14,548 nt of DNA from contig CAYMDH010000064.1 in the NCBI GenBank assembly GCA_964389205.1, forward strand, positions 1 to 14,548. Reading direction: 5' to 3'. Below are positions 1 to 5,234 of this stretch, one piece after another. Position numbers and translations under genes: made by a program. The stretch is from Leptobacterium sp964389205. GTDB lineage: Bacteria > Bacteroidota > Bacteroidia > Flavobacteriales > Flavobacteriaceae. A model generated the notes under the pieces. That model was not told the DNA's origin and ran no database searches. It saw only the letters and a program-made list of their open reading frames with translations. Positions within the stretch are counted from its first letter, which is position 1. Each line of letters opens with the position of its first letter.

Positions 1-869
1 TTGGGATGAGGCATAAGGGAAATGGGCTGAGAATCAATGAATCCTGCGACTATTTATATAACGGCAAGGAATTAGATACAGATTTTGGGTTGAATTGGTA
101 TCATTATGGGGCTAGGATGTATGACCCTGCTATTGGGCGTTTCCCTTCGATTGATAGATTTGCTGAGAAATATACTTCAATGACTCCTTACCAATATGGA
201 GCTAATAATCCTATTGTTAATATAGATGTTAATGGGGATAGCGTTAGAATAGCACATAAAGGAAATAACTTTCTCTATGAAGGAGGTAAACTATATTTAA
301 ATGGTTCTGAATATACAGGAAAAGTAAAAGGCTTTTTAAAAAAGACAGTAAATGCTTTAGGTACAATTTCTTCGTCTAAAACAGGGAGTCAGATGTTACA
401 AGCTCTTGAATCATCAGAAGAAAATATAGTTATTAAATTTAAGGATGGAGCAGCAAATTTTGTACCTGGGTTTGAAAGGTTTGGGAAACCCGATTTAAAA
501 AATAATGCTGAAGGGATGAGAGTTTTAGAAACGGGAGAAAAAGTTTTGAGCTTTTTTGATTTCTCAAAGGTTGGCTCAGGAGGTACAGTTTATTGGGATC
601 CATCAGCTAGACCTAAAGGAGGAGAACCTAATATGATACTTGCTCATGAATTATTTCACGGTCTAGATGCTACACGTGGTTTATTAGATAGTCGTCGTAT
701 AAAAATTGGTGGAGGTCAACAACAAATTCAAGAAATTAGAGCTGTTTATAACACTAATTTAATAAGAGGACAGTTAGGAAAAAAACTACGAAGCACTTAT
801 TCTGGGAGTGCCAAATTACTAGATGGTAGTGGTAATCCAATAAATGTTTCTCCTCCTTATAAATTTTAA
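1..869 (+). CDS. C-terminal end of an Rhs polymorphic toxin with an M91-like zinc metallopeptidase tip (5' partial)
   Basis: The frame is open to the left edge, so the first ATG at 6 is probably internal and the gene probably begins outside the window. Numbering is from that ATG. Residues about 17-75 are the Rhs-repeat-associated core end (YNGKE, then YHYGARMYDPAIGRF, then YQYGANNP), where the shell-forming protein is cleaved from its toxic tip. The tip (about 80-287) has the gluzincin motif HELFH at residues 214-218. Glu243, in the segment QEIRAVYNTNLIRGQLG, is the likely third zinc ligand. This layout of HExxH, then E, then N-x-x-R, then R-x-x-Y resembles the M91/NleD-like peptidase tips of bacterial toxins. 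The peptidase would cleave a protein of a competing cell; the target cannot be read. The next gene follows after 9 bp and is the likely immunity protein. The core class is clear. The peptidase class is strong by motif. Whether the full Rhs gene is intact upstream is unknown. Confidence 0.85.
   Translation, partial: GMRHKGNGLRINESCDYLYNGKELDTDFGLNWYHYGARMYDPAIGRFPSIDRFAEKYTSMTPYQYGANNPIVNIDVNGDSVRIAHKGNNFLYEGGKLYLNGSEYTGKVKGFLKKTVNALGTISSSKTGSQMLQALESSEENIVIKFKDGAANFVPGFERFGKPDLKNNAEGMRVLETGEKVLSFFDFSKVGSGGTVYWDPSARPKGGEPNMILAHELFHGLDATRGLLDSRRIKIGGGQQQIQEIRAVYNTNLIRGQLGKKLRSTYSGSAKLLDGSGNPINVSPPYKF
51..142 (+). repeat. Rhs core direct repeat, copy 1 (partner 2074-2165)
   Basis: This 92-bp stretch inside the first Rhs core matches 2074-2165 at 87 of 92 positions by eye, with no gaps. 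The match ends sharply after the GRF codons, just before the two tips diverge. Four of the five differences fall between the YNGKE and DWY codons or before, and one is near the end. Confidence 0.9.
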
Positions 870-878
870 CTCTTTATT

Positions 879-1361
879 ATGTTCAGACTAATATTAATAG
901 TTTTTGTATTTGCAATAACTGCCTGTAGTAAAACAGTTATAAATTCAAATCTAAACAATAGATATAAATTTTCATTTAAGACTATTAGTTCAGATTATGA
1001 AAAGAATAGTACATATACTGTTTTACTCCCTAAAGAAGGTAAAAAAGAAAAACACTACCCTCACAATGATGAAATATATACAGAATTCTTAGTTAAATAT
1101 AAAGACAATTCCATTTTTTATATTTCTAATGATATTTGGAATATTTCAAATGTTAATGCTAGAAATTTGATGGATGTTGGTATAAATGGTTATAGTAAGA
1201 AAGCTATTCTAGACACTATTTCTTATAATGGAATACAAAAAGATGGTAAGTTTTGGAAAGAAATAACGCTAGGTGAAATTATCATTGGTTTTTCAAATGT
1301 TCCTGAAGAAAGAAAATTTGCTTTTGATAAGGCGATAAATTCCATAGTAAAAAGGAATTAA
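879..1361 (+). CDS. Small lipoprotein, probable immunity protein of the M91-like tip
   Basis: This 160-aa protein starts with a short hydrophobic signal ending in the lipobox ITAC, so Cys16 should be lipidated. No acidic surface-export signal follows the cysteine (CSKTVINS), so it probably faces the periplasm. I do not recognise the mature domain, which is rich in Lys, Asn, Tyr and Ile. The ATG is 9 bp after the stop of the toxin tip in the same orientation, the usual place for the cognate immunity gene of a polymorphic toxin. The role is therefore inferred from position only. If correct, the metallopeptidase is met in the envelope rather than in the cytoplasm. There is no good ribosome binding site, as is usual in Bacteroidota. 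Confidence 0.7.
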   Translation: MFRLILIVFVFAITACSKTVINSNLNNRYKFSFKTISSDYEKNSTYTVLLPKEGKKEKHYPHNDEIYTEFLVKYKDNSIFYISNDIWNISNVNARNLMDVGINGYSKKAILDTISYNGIQKDGKFWKEITLGEIIIGFSNVPEERKFAFDKAINSIVKRN

Positions 1362-1457
1362 CCCGATGTCTTAAGATTATCTGACAGGTCGAAATACGTT
1401 GCTGTCGATGGATTAAGATTGTATCTTAATCGAAATATCATTCATGTTTTCAACATG
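1362..1457 (+). repeat. Palindrome array after immunity gene 1 (tail element, copy 1)
   Basis: The array starts with CCCGATG directly after the stop codon. At 1411-1431 there is a perfect 9-bp stem, GATTAAGAT / ATCTTAATC, with a TGT loop. At 1443-1457 there is a perfect 6-bp stem, CATGTT / AACATG, with a TTC loop. A terminator hairpin follows from 1468. The layout matches the element at 4311-4447: CCCG after the stop, 45-49 nt to palindrome 1, then palindrome 2, then an AAAAGCGGTAAG hairpin. The arm sequences differ. Sequence identity with the other copies is otherwise low, so common origin rests on layout. Confidence 0.6.
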
Positions 1458-1467
1458 TAAAAATACA

Positions 1468-1512
1468 AAAAGCGGTAAGGAAAGTGTTATACTTTCTTTA
1501 TCGCTTTTCTAT
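1468..1512 (+). terminator. Intrinsic terminator between immunity gene 1 and the HTH gene
   Basis: The arms at 1468-1485 (AAAAGCGGTAAGGAAAGT) and 1491-1508 form an 18-bp stem with a 5-nt loop. The two non-Watson-Crick positions are both G-U pairs when read as + strand RNA, so the + strand transcript folds completely. On the minus strand the same positions are A-C mismatches. The right arm ends in TTTT, followed by CTATTTT. It probably ends the toxin/immunity transcript, and it lies just past the 3' end of the convergent HTH gene. The first 12 bases are identical to the left arm at 4411. Confidence 0.75.
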
Positions 1513-1513
1513 T

Positions 1514-1846
1514 TTAAGAAGCATAAGCAGACTGCGTTTTAAAATCTCGCAGCGCCATATCAATCAAGCTAAAAATATAGTCCTTTTTATCTTTGGAAAG
1601 TTTAGTAATATCTTCCATTCGTTTTAAGGTCGCAATATCAACTTCTAAATCAGTAGTCCCCACCAGATAATCAAGCGAACACTCCAAAATAGTCGCAATT
1701 TTGGTAGCTGCCTCAATAGAAGGTTTAGCCTCATCACGTTCATATCTACCAATAACAGGTGCGCCTGTACCTACTTCTTTTGCAAGTTGAGCTTGCGAAA
1801 TCTTTTTACTTTTTCTTACCTCGGATAATTTACTACCAAAACTCAT
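1514..1846 (-). CDS. XRE/Cro-CI family helix-turn-helix transcriptional regulator
   Basis: This 110-aa protein has an N-terminal HTH_3 domain at residues about 5-62 (LSEVRKSKKISQAQLAKEVG, then IGRYERDEAKPS, ending in LDYLVG), the standard phage-repressor-type fold. It ends in a short helical tail (about 70-105) that could mediate dimerisation. It is a DNA-binding regulator lying opposite to the toxin genes, between toxin pair 1 and the orphan pair 2. The region upstream of its start holds nested direct repeats that could be its own operator. A role in controlling the Rhs tips is inferred from location. It could equally be a passenger of the island. The family call is firm. Confidence 0.9.
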   Translation of the reverse strand: MSFGSKLSEVRKSKKISQAQLAKEVGTGAPVIGRYERDEAKPSIEAATKIATILECSLDYLVGTTDLEVDIATLKRMEDITKLSKDKKDYIFSLIDMALRDFKTQSAYAS

Positions 1847-1875
1847 AAGTACTAATTATTACTGGTTATCAAGGA

Positions 1876-1931
1876 ATTAAACAAATTTAAGTATCTTTTA
1901 AGTATTAAACAAACCCGATTTTTTAATCGGG
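1876..1931. promoter_or_regulatory. Nested direct repeats and a hairpin upstream of the HTH gene; candidate operator
   Basis: ATTAAACAAA occurs at 1876-1885 and 1904-1913. Inside that pair, TTAAGTAT occurs at 1887-1894 and 1898-1905, 11 bp apart, which is about one helical turn. Directly next to it, CCCGATT TTTT AATCGGG at 1914-1931 is a perfect 7-bp stem with a T4 loop. The block lies 30-85 bp upstream of the regulator start, where an autoregulated XRE repressor would bind. No clear Bacteroidota promoter (TTTG with TAnnTTTG) is visible, so this is inference from repeat spacing. Confidence 0.45.
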
Positions 1932-1978
1932 ATGGACGTTTTAGCGTATCTTAGCCTTGTCAAAATCGTTCTTTTTTC

Positions 1979-2004
1979 TTTTAACTGAAATCATTTTAAC
2001 TGAA
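1979..2004 (+). repeat. Direct repeat TTTTAACTGAA, two copies
   Basis: TTTTAACTGAA is present at 1979-1989 and again, identical, at 1994-2004, 15 bp apart. It lies in the gap between the HTH gene and the orphan Rhs tip, about 75 bp before the first possible start of the tip. It could be a regulatory site or chance in AT-rich DNA. Confidence 0.35.
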
Positions 2005-2073
2005 TAACCGTTAACTTAGTGGGGCATAGTAACTGGCAAAAGTGCTAGAAAAAAGCGTACAGATAGAAACCTG

Positions 2074-2165
2074 TATTTGTATAATGGCAAGGAATTAGAT
2101 ACCGATTTTGGGTTGGATTGGTATCATTATGGGGCTAGGATGTATGACCCTGCTATTGGCCGTTT
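2074..2165 (+). repeat. Rhs core direct repeat, copy 2 (partner 51-142)
   Basis: This is the second copy of the 92-bp core stretch, at the very start of the orphan tip. Recombination between the copies would put tip 2 onto the upstream Rhs gene and remove tip 1, its immunity gene and the HTH gene. Confidence 0.9.
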
Positions 2166-2943
2166 TACTGGCGTAGACCCGATTAGTGATGCTTTTCCTC
2201 ATGTCTCTACCTATAATTATGCAGAAAATAGACCAGTAAATGGTATTGATTTACATGGTTTGCAATTTGTGCCATTTCATATAACTCAAGATAATGTTCA
2301 GCATGCAGGAGATATTGGTGATGCATATAGACAAGCAGGGAAGCTTGGCGGTCAATTTTTAGAAGGTACTGCTAGAGGAATTTTTGCGCTACCTAATGCT
2401 CTTTCTAATGACCATGCTGCACAAAATGCAAGGAATTTAGGTAATGAACAAAGAGCAAATGAATTAGGAACAGCAGCAAGCCAAGACTATGCAGAGGCAG
2501 CTCTTGAAGGAATGGCAGGTGGTTTTTTTGGGAAAGTTTTTGGTGCATTGAAGGGAATAACAAAAGGTAGCTTGGATAATGTTGCAGGACTAGATATACT
2601 CGATAATGCAGGATTAGCCGCAATAAAAGGTGGTTCACGATTTAGAAAAGGTAAAGTCAATGATTTTGACTTAATTCATACCAAAAACGAATTTGAGAAA
2701 AGTGATTTGTTTAAAGACCTAACGCAAATGTCTGATGATGATTTAATTAAAACTTTAAATGATTTTAGTGATAAATGGCCTGCTATTGAAGTCAAGAGAG
2801 GGAAGATTTATCGAGGGAATAATAGAATTTACGAAGCTAGAAGGAGAGGGATAAATCCAGATATGAATTACAGAGAAATAAGGGATGATACGTTTGATTA
2901 TTTTCCTGATTTAGACCCAAATTGGAAACCAGGTAATGATTAA
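2077..2943 (+). CDS. Orphan Rhs tip: core end fused to an unclassified CT domain with a possible ParB/Srx-like motif
   Basis: The coding frame continues upstream of the TTG at 2077 only to a TAG at 2017-2019. No ATG is present, so the large Rhs shell protein is missing and this is a displaced tip. Residues about 1-60 are the canonical core end (YNGKELDTDFGLDWYHYG, then GRFTGVDP, then YNYAENRPVNGIDLHG). A Gly/Ala-rich linker follows (about 60-185). The end (about 190-288) contains VKRGKIYRGNNRIYEARRRG, with GNNR at 247-250. That pattern is like the GxxR-x-x-A box of ParB/sulfiredoxin-fold domains; it is a weak match. The 3' end overlaps the next gene by 8 bp. It may be a silent donor cassette that becomes active by recombining its core with a full-length rhs gene. 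It may also be expressed from the TTG. The core assignment is certain; the toxin activity is not established. Confidence 0.75.
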   Translation: MYNGKELDTDFGLDWYHYGARMYDPAIGRFTGVDPISDAFPHVSTYNYAENRPVNGIDLHGLQFVPFHITQDNVQHAGDIGDAYRQAGKLGGQFLEGTARGIFALPNALSNDHAAQNARNLGNEQRANELGTAASQDYAEAALEGMAGGFFGKVFGALKGITKGSLDNVAGLDILDNAGLAAIKGGSRFRKGKVNDFDLIHTKNEFEKSDLFKDLTQMSDDDLIKTLNDFSDKWPAIEVKRGKIYRGNNRIYEARRRGINPDMNYREIRDDTFDYFPDLDPNWKPGND

Positions 2944-3277
2944 CTTAATTAAAGTATTAGAAATGAACGATGAGAATTTTTGTAGATTTTTTCTTTATAG
3001 TCTATTGGATAGTACAATTGCTGAAATTAGATTCGATGTACATTCAGATGAGCTTAACAAATCTAAGTTATGGGCATTGACAAATTTTGTGATTAATATA
3101 CCGCTAAAGTTATTAAATGTTTTGAAAGAAGAAGTTCCTTGTTATTCAAGTATGGTAGATGAATATGAAGAATTTAGTAAGCGTTTAGGGATTTATGAAT
3201 GGTTTAAGGATTTAAAAGAAGCCAAATTTGAACATTATTCTAAGATTCCTCCTACTGATTCTAATAAGATTGTATAA
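2936..3277 (+). CDS. Probable immunity protein of the orphan tip
   Basis: This 113-aa protein has no signal peptide or membrane segment, so it should be cytoplasmic. It is acidic and appears mostly helical, and I do not recognise its family. Its ATG lies inside the end of the toxin gene (8-bp overlap in a different frame), which suggests coupled translation and fits a toxin/immunity pair. A second ATG at 2963 would remove nine residues and the overlap; I prefer the first because of the coupling. A cytoplasmic immunity protein fits a tip that acts inside the cell. Confidence 0.7.
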   Translation: MINLIKVLEMNDENFCRFFLYSLLDSTIAEIRFDVHSDELNKSKLWALTNFVINIPLKLLNVLKEEVPCYSSMVDEYEEFSKRLGIYEWFKDLKEAKFEHYSKIPPTDSNKIV

Positions 3278-3301
3278 GAGCTTGTTGGGAATTTATCCTT
3301 T

Positions 3302-3388
3302 GGGCTAAAAAAGCGTCTTTTTCGCCCTGATTTTGTCAAATTTATTAGCAAGAGCGAAGGCTATTACTAAGAAATTTGACGTTATCAG
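3302..3388 (+). repeat. Two hairpins after immunity gene 2, the second with 29-nt arms
   Basis: The first hairpin at 3302-3327 pairs GGGCTAAAAAAG with CTTTTTCGCCC and could act as a terminator. The second shares one base with it and runs from 3327 to 3388. Its 29-nt arms at 3327-3355 and 3360-3388 match at 23 positions around a GAAG loop, including an uninterrupted 9-bp block (GTCAAATTT / AAATTTGAC). In pairs 1 and 3 the palindrome array starts right at the immunity stop, while here it starts 150 bp later. This stretch therefore looks like an insertion, possibly a small non-autonomous element. Confidence 0.6.
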
Positions 3389-3427
3389 TCCAAAAAAATA
3401 CCTCTTTTTTATCTCCAAAAACAAACT

Positions 3428-3513
3428 CCCGCTGGCATAACAGCTACAAAAACCGAAAAACTGCTGCTTAGGACTTGTAGTCCGACAGCTATATTTTCTC
3501 GCTTCTAGCGAGA
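3428..3513 (+). repeat. Palindrome array (tail element, copy A), upstream of the third toxin cassette
   Basis: The array starts with CCCGCTGGCATAACAG, which matches 15 of 16 bases at 4311-4326. A perfect GGACT / AGTCC stem with a TGT loop follows at 3471-3483. After GACAGCT comes TCTCGCT / AGCGAGA with a TCT loop at 3497-3513. The same order and spacing occur at 4311-4395 with different, still self-complementary, arms. Confidence 0.75.
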
Positions 3514-3556
3514 GTTAACAAAGAAAACAGGAAACAAAAAAGTTCTTTCACATAGA

Positions 3557-3571
3557 CTCGCCAGAGGCGAG
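3557..3571 (+). repeat. Third small palindrome, CTCGCC / GGCGAG with AGA loop
   Basis: This perfect 6-bp stem with a 3-nt loop has the same design as the palindrome at 3497-3513. It differs in the closing pair next to the loop (C-G here, T-A there). It sits directly before the readable part of the third toxin fragment and may mark the breakpoint that removed its Rhs core. Confidence 0.7.
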
Positions 3572-3573
3572 CA

Positions 3574-3906
3574 ACAAAAAGAGCAATTGGGCTAGATATA
3601 GGTGCTGGAGTCATTGGAAAAAAAGTAGAATTAGGACTAGGAGGAATAGGGAAAGCCTTATCAAAAGCTGGAGATAGTTTCGCAGAAGGAGCAGCAAGTA
3701 TTGCTAAAAGACAAGAAGGTACACTTCCGATTGTCCAGAAAAGTAATATAGGAATAAGGGCAATTGTGGGTGGACAACATGTAGTTGGAGGAATTAAAAC
3801 AGCGTCTGCCAATTTCAGTAAAACAGGCGGTGCTTTTCAAAGTATTAGTGATGAGGTACGAGATGGGCTTACTCCATTATTACAAAAATATGGCAGTCAA
3901 GAATAA
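3574..3906 (+). pseudogene. Remnant of a third Rhs toxin tip, without core or start codon
   Basis: The + frame is open from 3556 (after a TAG at 3553) to TAA at 3904-3906. It reads about 110 residues of typical pre-toxin linker and tip: IGLDIGAGVIGKKVELG, then ALSKAGDSFAEGAASIAK, then the end DGLTPLLQKYGSQE. The first residues read through palindrome DNA, so the true fragment starts near 3574-3583. There is no ATG near the start and no core sequence before it. The next gene begins 5 bp later, as an immunity gene would. I do not recognise the toxin domain. It is best read as a displaced CT fragment left by recombination, either decaying or a silent donor. The antisense frame across it is a shadow. 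Confidence 0.7.
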
Positions 3907-3911
3907 TAGTT

Positions 3912-4310
3912 ATGAAGGAAAAGAAAGATAATTTTTGGTGGTGGATTATAATAGCAATACTAGTGTTGATTCCAAGTTGGTTCTATTCTTTTTACACTTT
4001 AAAAAATAGTGCAAAATATACAATAGGATATACATTAGAGTCTGTTGGGAGAAAAGGCCATAAAAAAGAAGTTAGTTACTATTATTATGTAGATGATAAA
4101 AAATTTGAAGGTACATATACAGAATCCTCAATGTTTCACCAAAACCAAAAAGTCATTGTTCCTAATGGACAATATCTAGTTGTGTATTCATCTAAAAACC
4201 CAGAAATCAAGAGTTTCTTACCGAATAAACCTATTATAGGCGAAATAGATGTAGATAGTTTAAGTAGAGTACCAGTAGCAAAAGAAGATATAGATTGGAA
4301 GCGGTTATAG
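3912..4310 (+). CDS. One-TM membrane protein, probable immunity protein of the third tip
   Basis: This 132-aa protein has a charged N-terminus and one membrane segment at residues about 9-28 (WWWIIIAILVLIPSWFY). A soluble domain of about 100 residues follows, predicted outside the cytoplasm, with many Tyr (YYYYVDDKKFEGTY, YLVVYSSKNPEIKSFLP). The domain pattern is like small DUF3592-type proteins: a strand-rich region followed by a conversion to Val-Tyr-x-Pro near the end. This is a loose likeness, not a firm match. It starts 5 bp after the toxin fragment and remains intact while the toxin is broken. That is common because orphan immunity genes protect against neighbours that still carry the toxin. 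The function is inferred from position. Confidence 0.65.
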   Translation: MKEKKDNFWWWIIIAILVLIPSWFYSFYTLKNSAKYTIGYTLESVGRKGHKKEVSYYYYVDDKKFEGTYTESSMFHQNQKVIVPNGQYLVVYSSKNPEIKSFLPNKPIIGEIDVDSLSRVPVAKEDIDWKRL

Positions 4311-4395
4311 CCCGCTGGCACAACAGGTAACTACTAAAAAGCGTGCTGCTGGTTAGCTGCTTTGCAGCGACACCTTTATTCTGGTCGCCTCTGGC
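4311..4395 (+). repeat. Palindrome array after immunity gene 3 (tail element, copy B)
   Basis: The array begins with CCCGCTGGCACAACAG at the base after the stop codon. At 4356-4368 is GCTGC / GCAGC with a TTT loop. At 4387-4395 is GCC / GGC with a TCT loop. GACACCT after palindrome 1 corresponds to GACAGCT in copy A. Compared with copy A, all pairs of palindrome 1 have changed on both sides, which keeps the fold. Confidence 0.75.
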
Positions 4396-4410
4396 AACGT
4401 GGTCTATATA

Positions 4411-4450
4411 AAAAGCGGTAAGAAATCAAGCATTCCTTACCGCTTTTCTT
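4411..4450 (+). terminator. Intrinsic terminator closing the Rhs array
   Basis: AAAAGCGGTAAG at 4411-4422 pairs perfectly with CTTACCGCTTTT at 4436-4447 around a 13-nt loop, and the right arm runs into CTTTT. It is the same hairpin design, with the same 12-base left arm, as the terminator at 1468. The A tract on the left would also let it work on the minus strand. Confidence 0.8.
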
Positions 4451-4485
4451 TTGCCCAGCCGAGTCAATCCAAAAAATCCATTTAA

Positions 4486-4529
4486 GTTTATCCAAAGGTG
4501 GAAAGAAGTTCTACCGCCTTTGGGTAAAC
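4486..4529 (+). repeat. Stem-loop with 16-bp arms
   Basis: GTTTATCCAAAGGTGG at 4486-4501 pairs with CCGCCTTTGGGTAAAC at 4514-4529. The two non-canonical positions are U-G wobbles in + strand RNA, so the + transcript would fold fully. Flanking AGCCGAG (4458-4464) and CTTGGCT (about 4537-4543) can extend it. It lies past the terminator and no function is evident. Confidence 0.55.
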
Positions 4530-4546
4530 CGCCCCGCTTGGCTATT

Positions 4547-4629
4547 TAACATAACGTGCTTATATTTTGGAATGGCCGAGCATACTTGATAAGGGAAAGG
4601 ATGTAGGAATATAAGACCACGTTATGTTA
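4547..4629. repeat. 83-bp inverted repeat element, TAACATAACGTG ... CACGTTATGTTA
   Basis: Terminal 12-bp arms at 4547-4558 and 4618-4629 are perfect. Directly inside them CTTATATT (4559-4566) pairs with AATATAAG (4608-4615), leaving a 2-nt bulge on the right. The central 41 nt are not self-complementary to any extent I can see. The layout (outer arm, short bulge, inner arm, variable centre) is reminiscent of an integron attC recombination site. The outer bases do not fit the RYYYAAC/GTTRRRY boxes well on both sides and no integrase is present. It could also be the terminator of the minus-strand gene that ends 113 bp away, or a small repeat element. Nothing further is visible between 4630 and 4742 except a 5-bp palindrome at 4659-4671. 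Confidence 0.6.
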
Positions 4630-4742
4630 CTTACCATTTGCGGCAATTAAAAGAAGTAAAACGGTACGTTTATATTATACTGCTTATTGAGAAACAAATA
4701 GCAAAGGTTTATGACGACTTAATTTTGATGTTCACTCGCAGA

Positions 4743-5075
4743 TTATTTTGGCCTATTTTTTTCTAACTTCATATAATACTCAAAATCTTCTTTACTAGTA
4801 TTATCTCTTATAAAATCACGCATACCATAATCATTCTTCTCTTGATAATATCTTCTAAATGAAAGAATGGTTTTACATGCTTCAAATCCTTTTTTTCTAA
4901 AATCACTTTTCATTGGTTCATTTAATCCCTTAATCCATTCCTTCCAATCTTTCTCTGTTGGTTCGACAGGTGGTCGCTTGTGATATTCTACCATCAAATC
5001 TGTAACTCGCAAATGCTGTTCACCTACTAATGCAGCTACCTTAGCTCTTAATTCTTTCTTTTCCTCTTCAGACAT
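4743..5075 (-). CDS. Uncharacterised 110-aa charged protein
   Basis: This is a soluble, highly charged, helix-rich protein without signal peptide or membrane segment. The N-terminal part (residues 1-35) is Lys/Glu-rich and may form a coiled coil. The middle contains RPPVEPTEKDWKEWIKGL and the end EDFEYYMKLEKNRPK. I recognise no family. Its codon use and AT content resemble the surroundings, and the ATG is the only good start. It is alone on its strand between the structured DNA to its left and the palindromes to its right. The boundary with the Rhs island suggests an accessory gene. It is probably real because no frame on the other strand competes with it. Confidence 0.55.
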   Translation of the reverse strand: MSEEEKKELRAKVAALVGEQHLRVTDLMVEYHKRPPVEPTEKDWKEWIKGLNEPMKSDFRKKGFEACKTILSFRRYYQEKNDYGMRDFIRDNTSKEDFEYYMKLEKNRPK

Positions 5076-5151
5076 ATTATTTTATTAATTTGAATCGACT
5101 ATTACTAGCTAGGATAATTAAGTTTACTTCTGCCATTTTGTGGTTTTTATT

Positions 5152-5181
5152 ATTTCGCAATCTTATTTTTAAGTACGAAAT
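5152..5181. repeat. Imperfect palindrome ATTTCGCA ... TACGAAAT
   Basis: ATTTCG and CGAAAT are perfect 6-bp arms, extended by CA/TA, separated by 14 nt. It repeats the arm sequence of the palindrome at 5235-5262. Both lie in the 204-bp gap between the 110-aa gene and the 3' end of the receptor gene. Confidence 0.5.
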
Positions 5182-5234
5182 ATACGGCTTTTTAGGGGTA
5201 AAAAGAAGGGGTAAACAGGAAAAAATAAGCAATT

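Noticed and set aside
2405..2638. 77-residue minus frame inside the orphan Rhs tip
   Set aside because: It is the antisense shadow of the Rhs linker, is Leu/His-rich and has no start context.
3489..3812. 107-residue minus frame with many Pro and Ala
   Set aside because: It is the antisense of the third toxin fragment, whose + frame has a typical Rhs linker composition, and it also crosses the palindromes.
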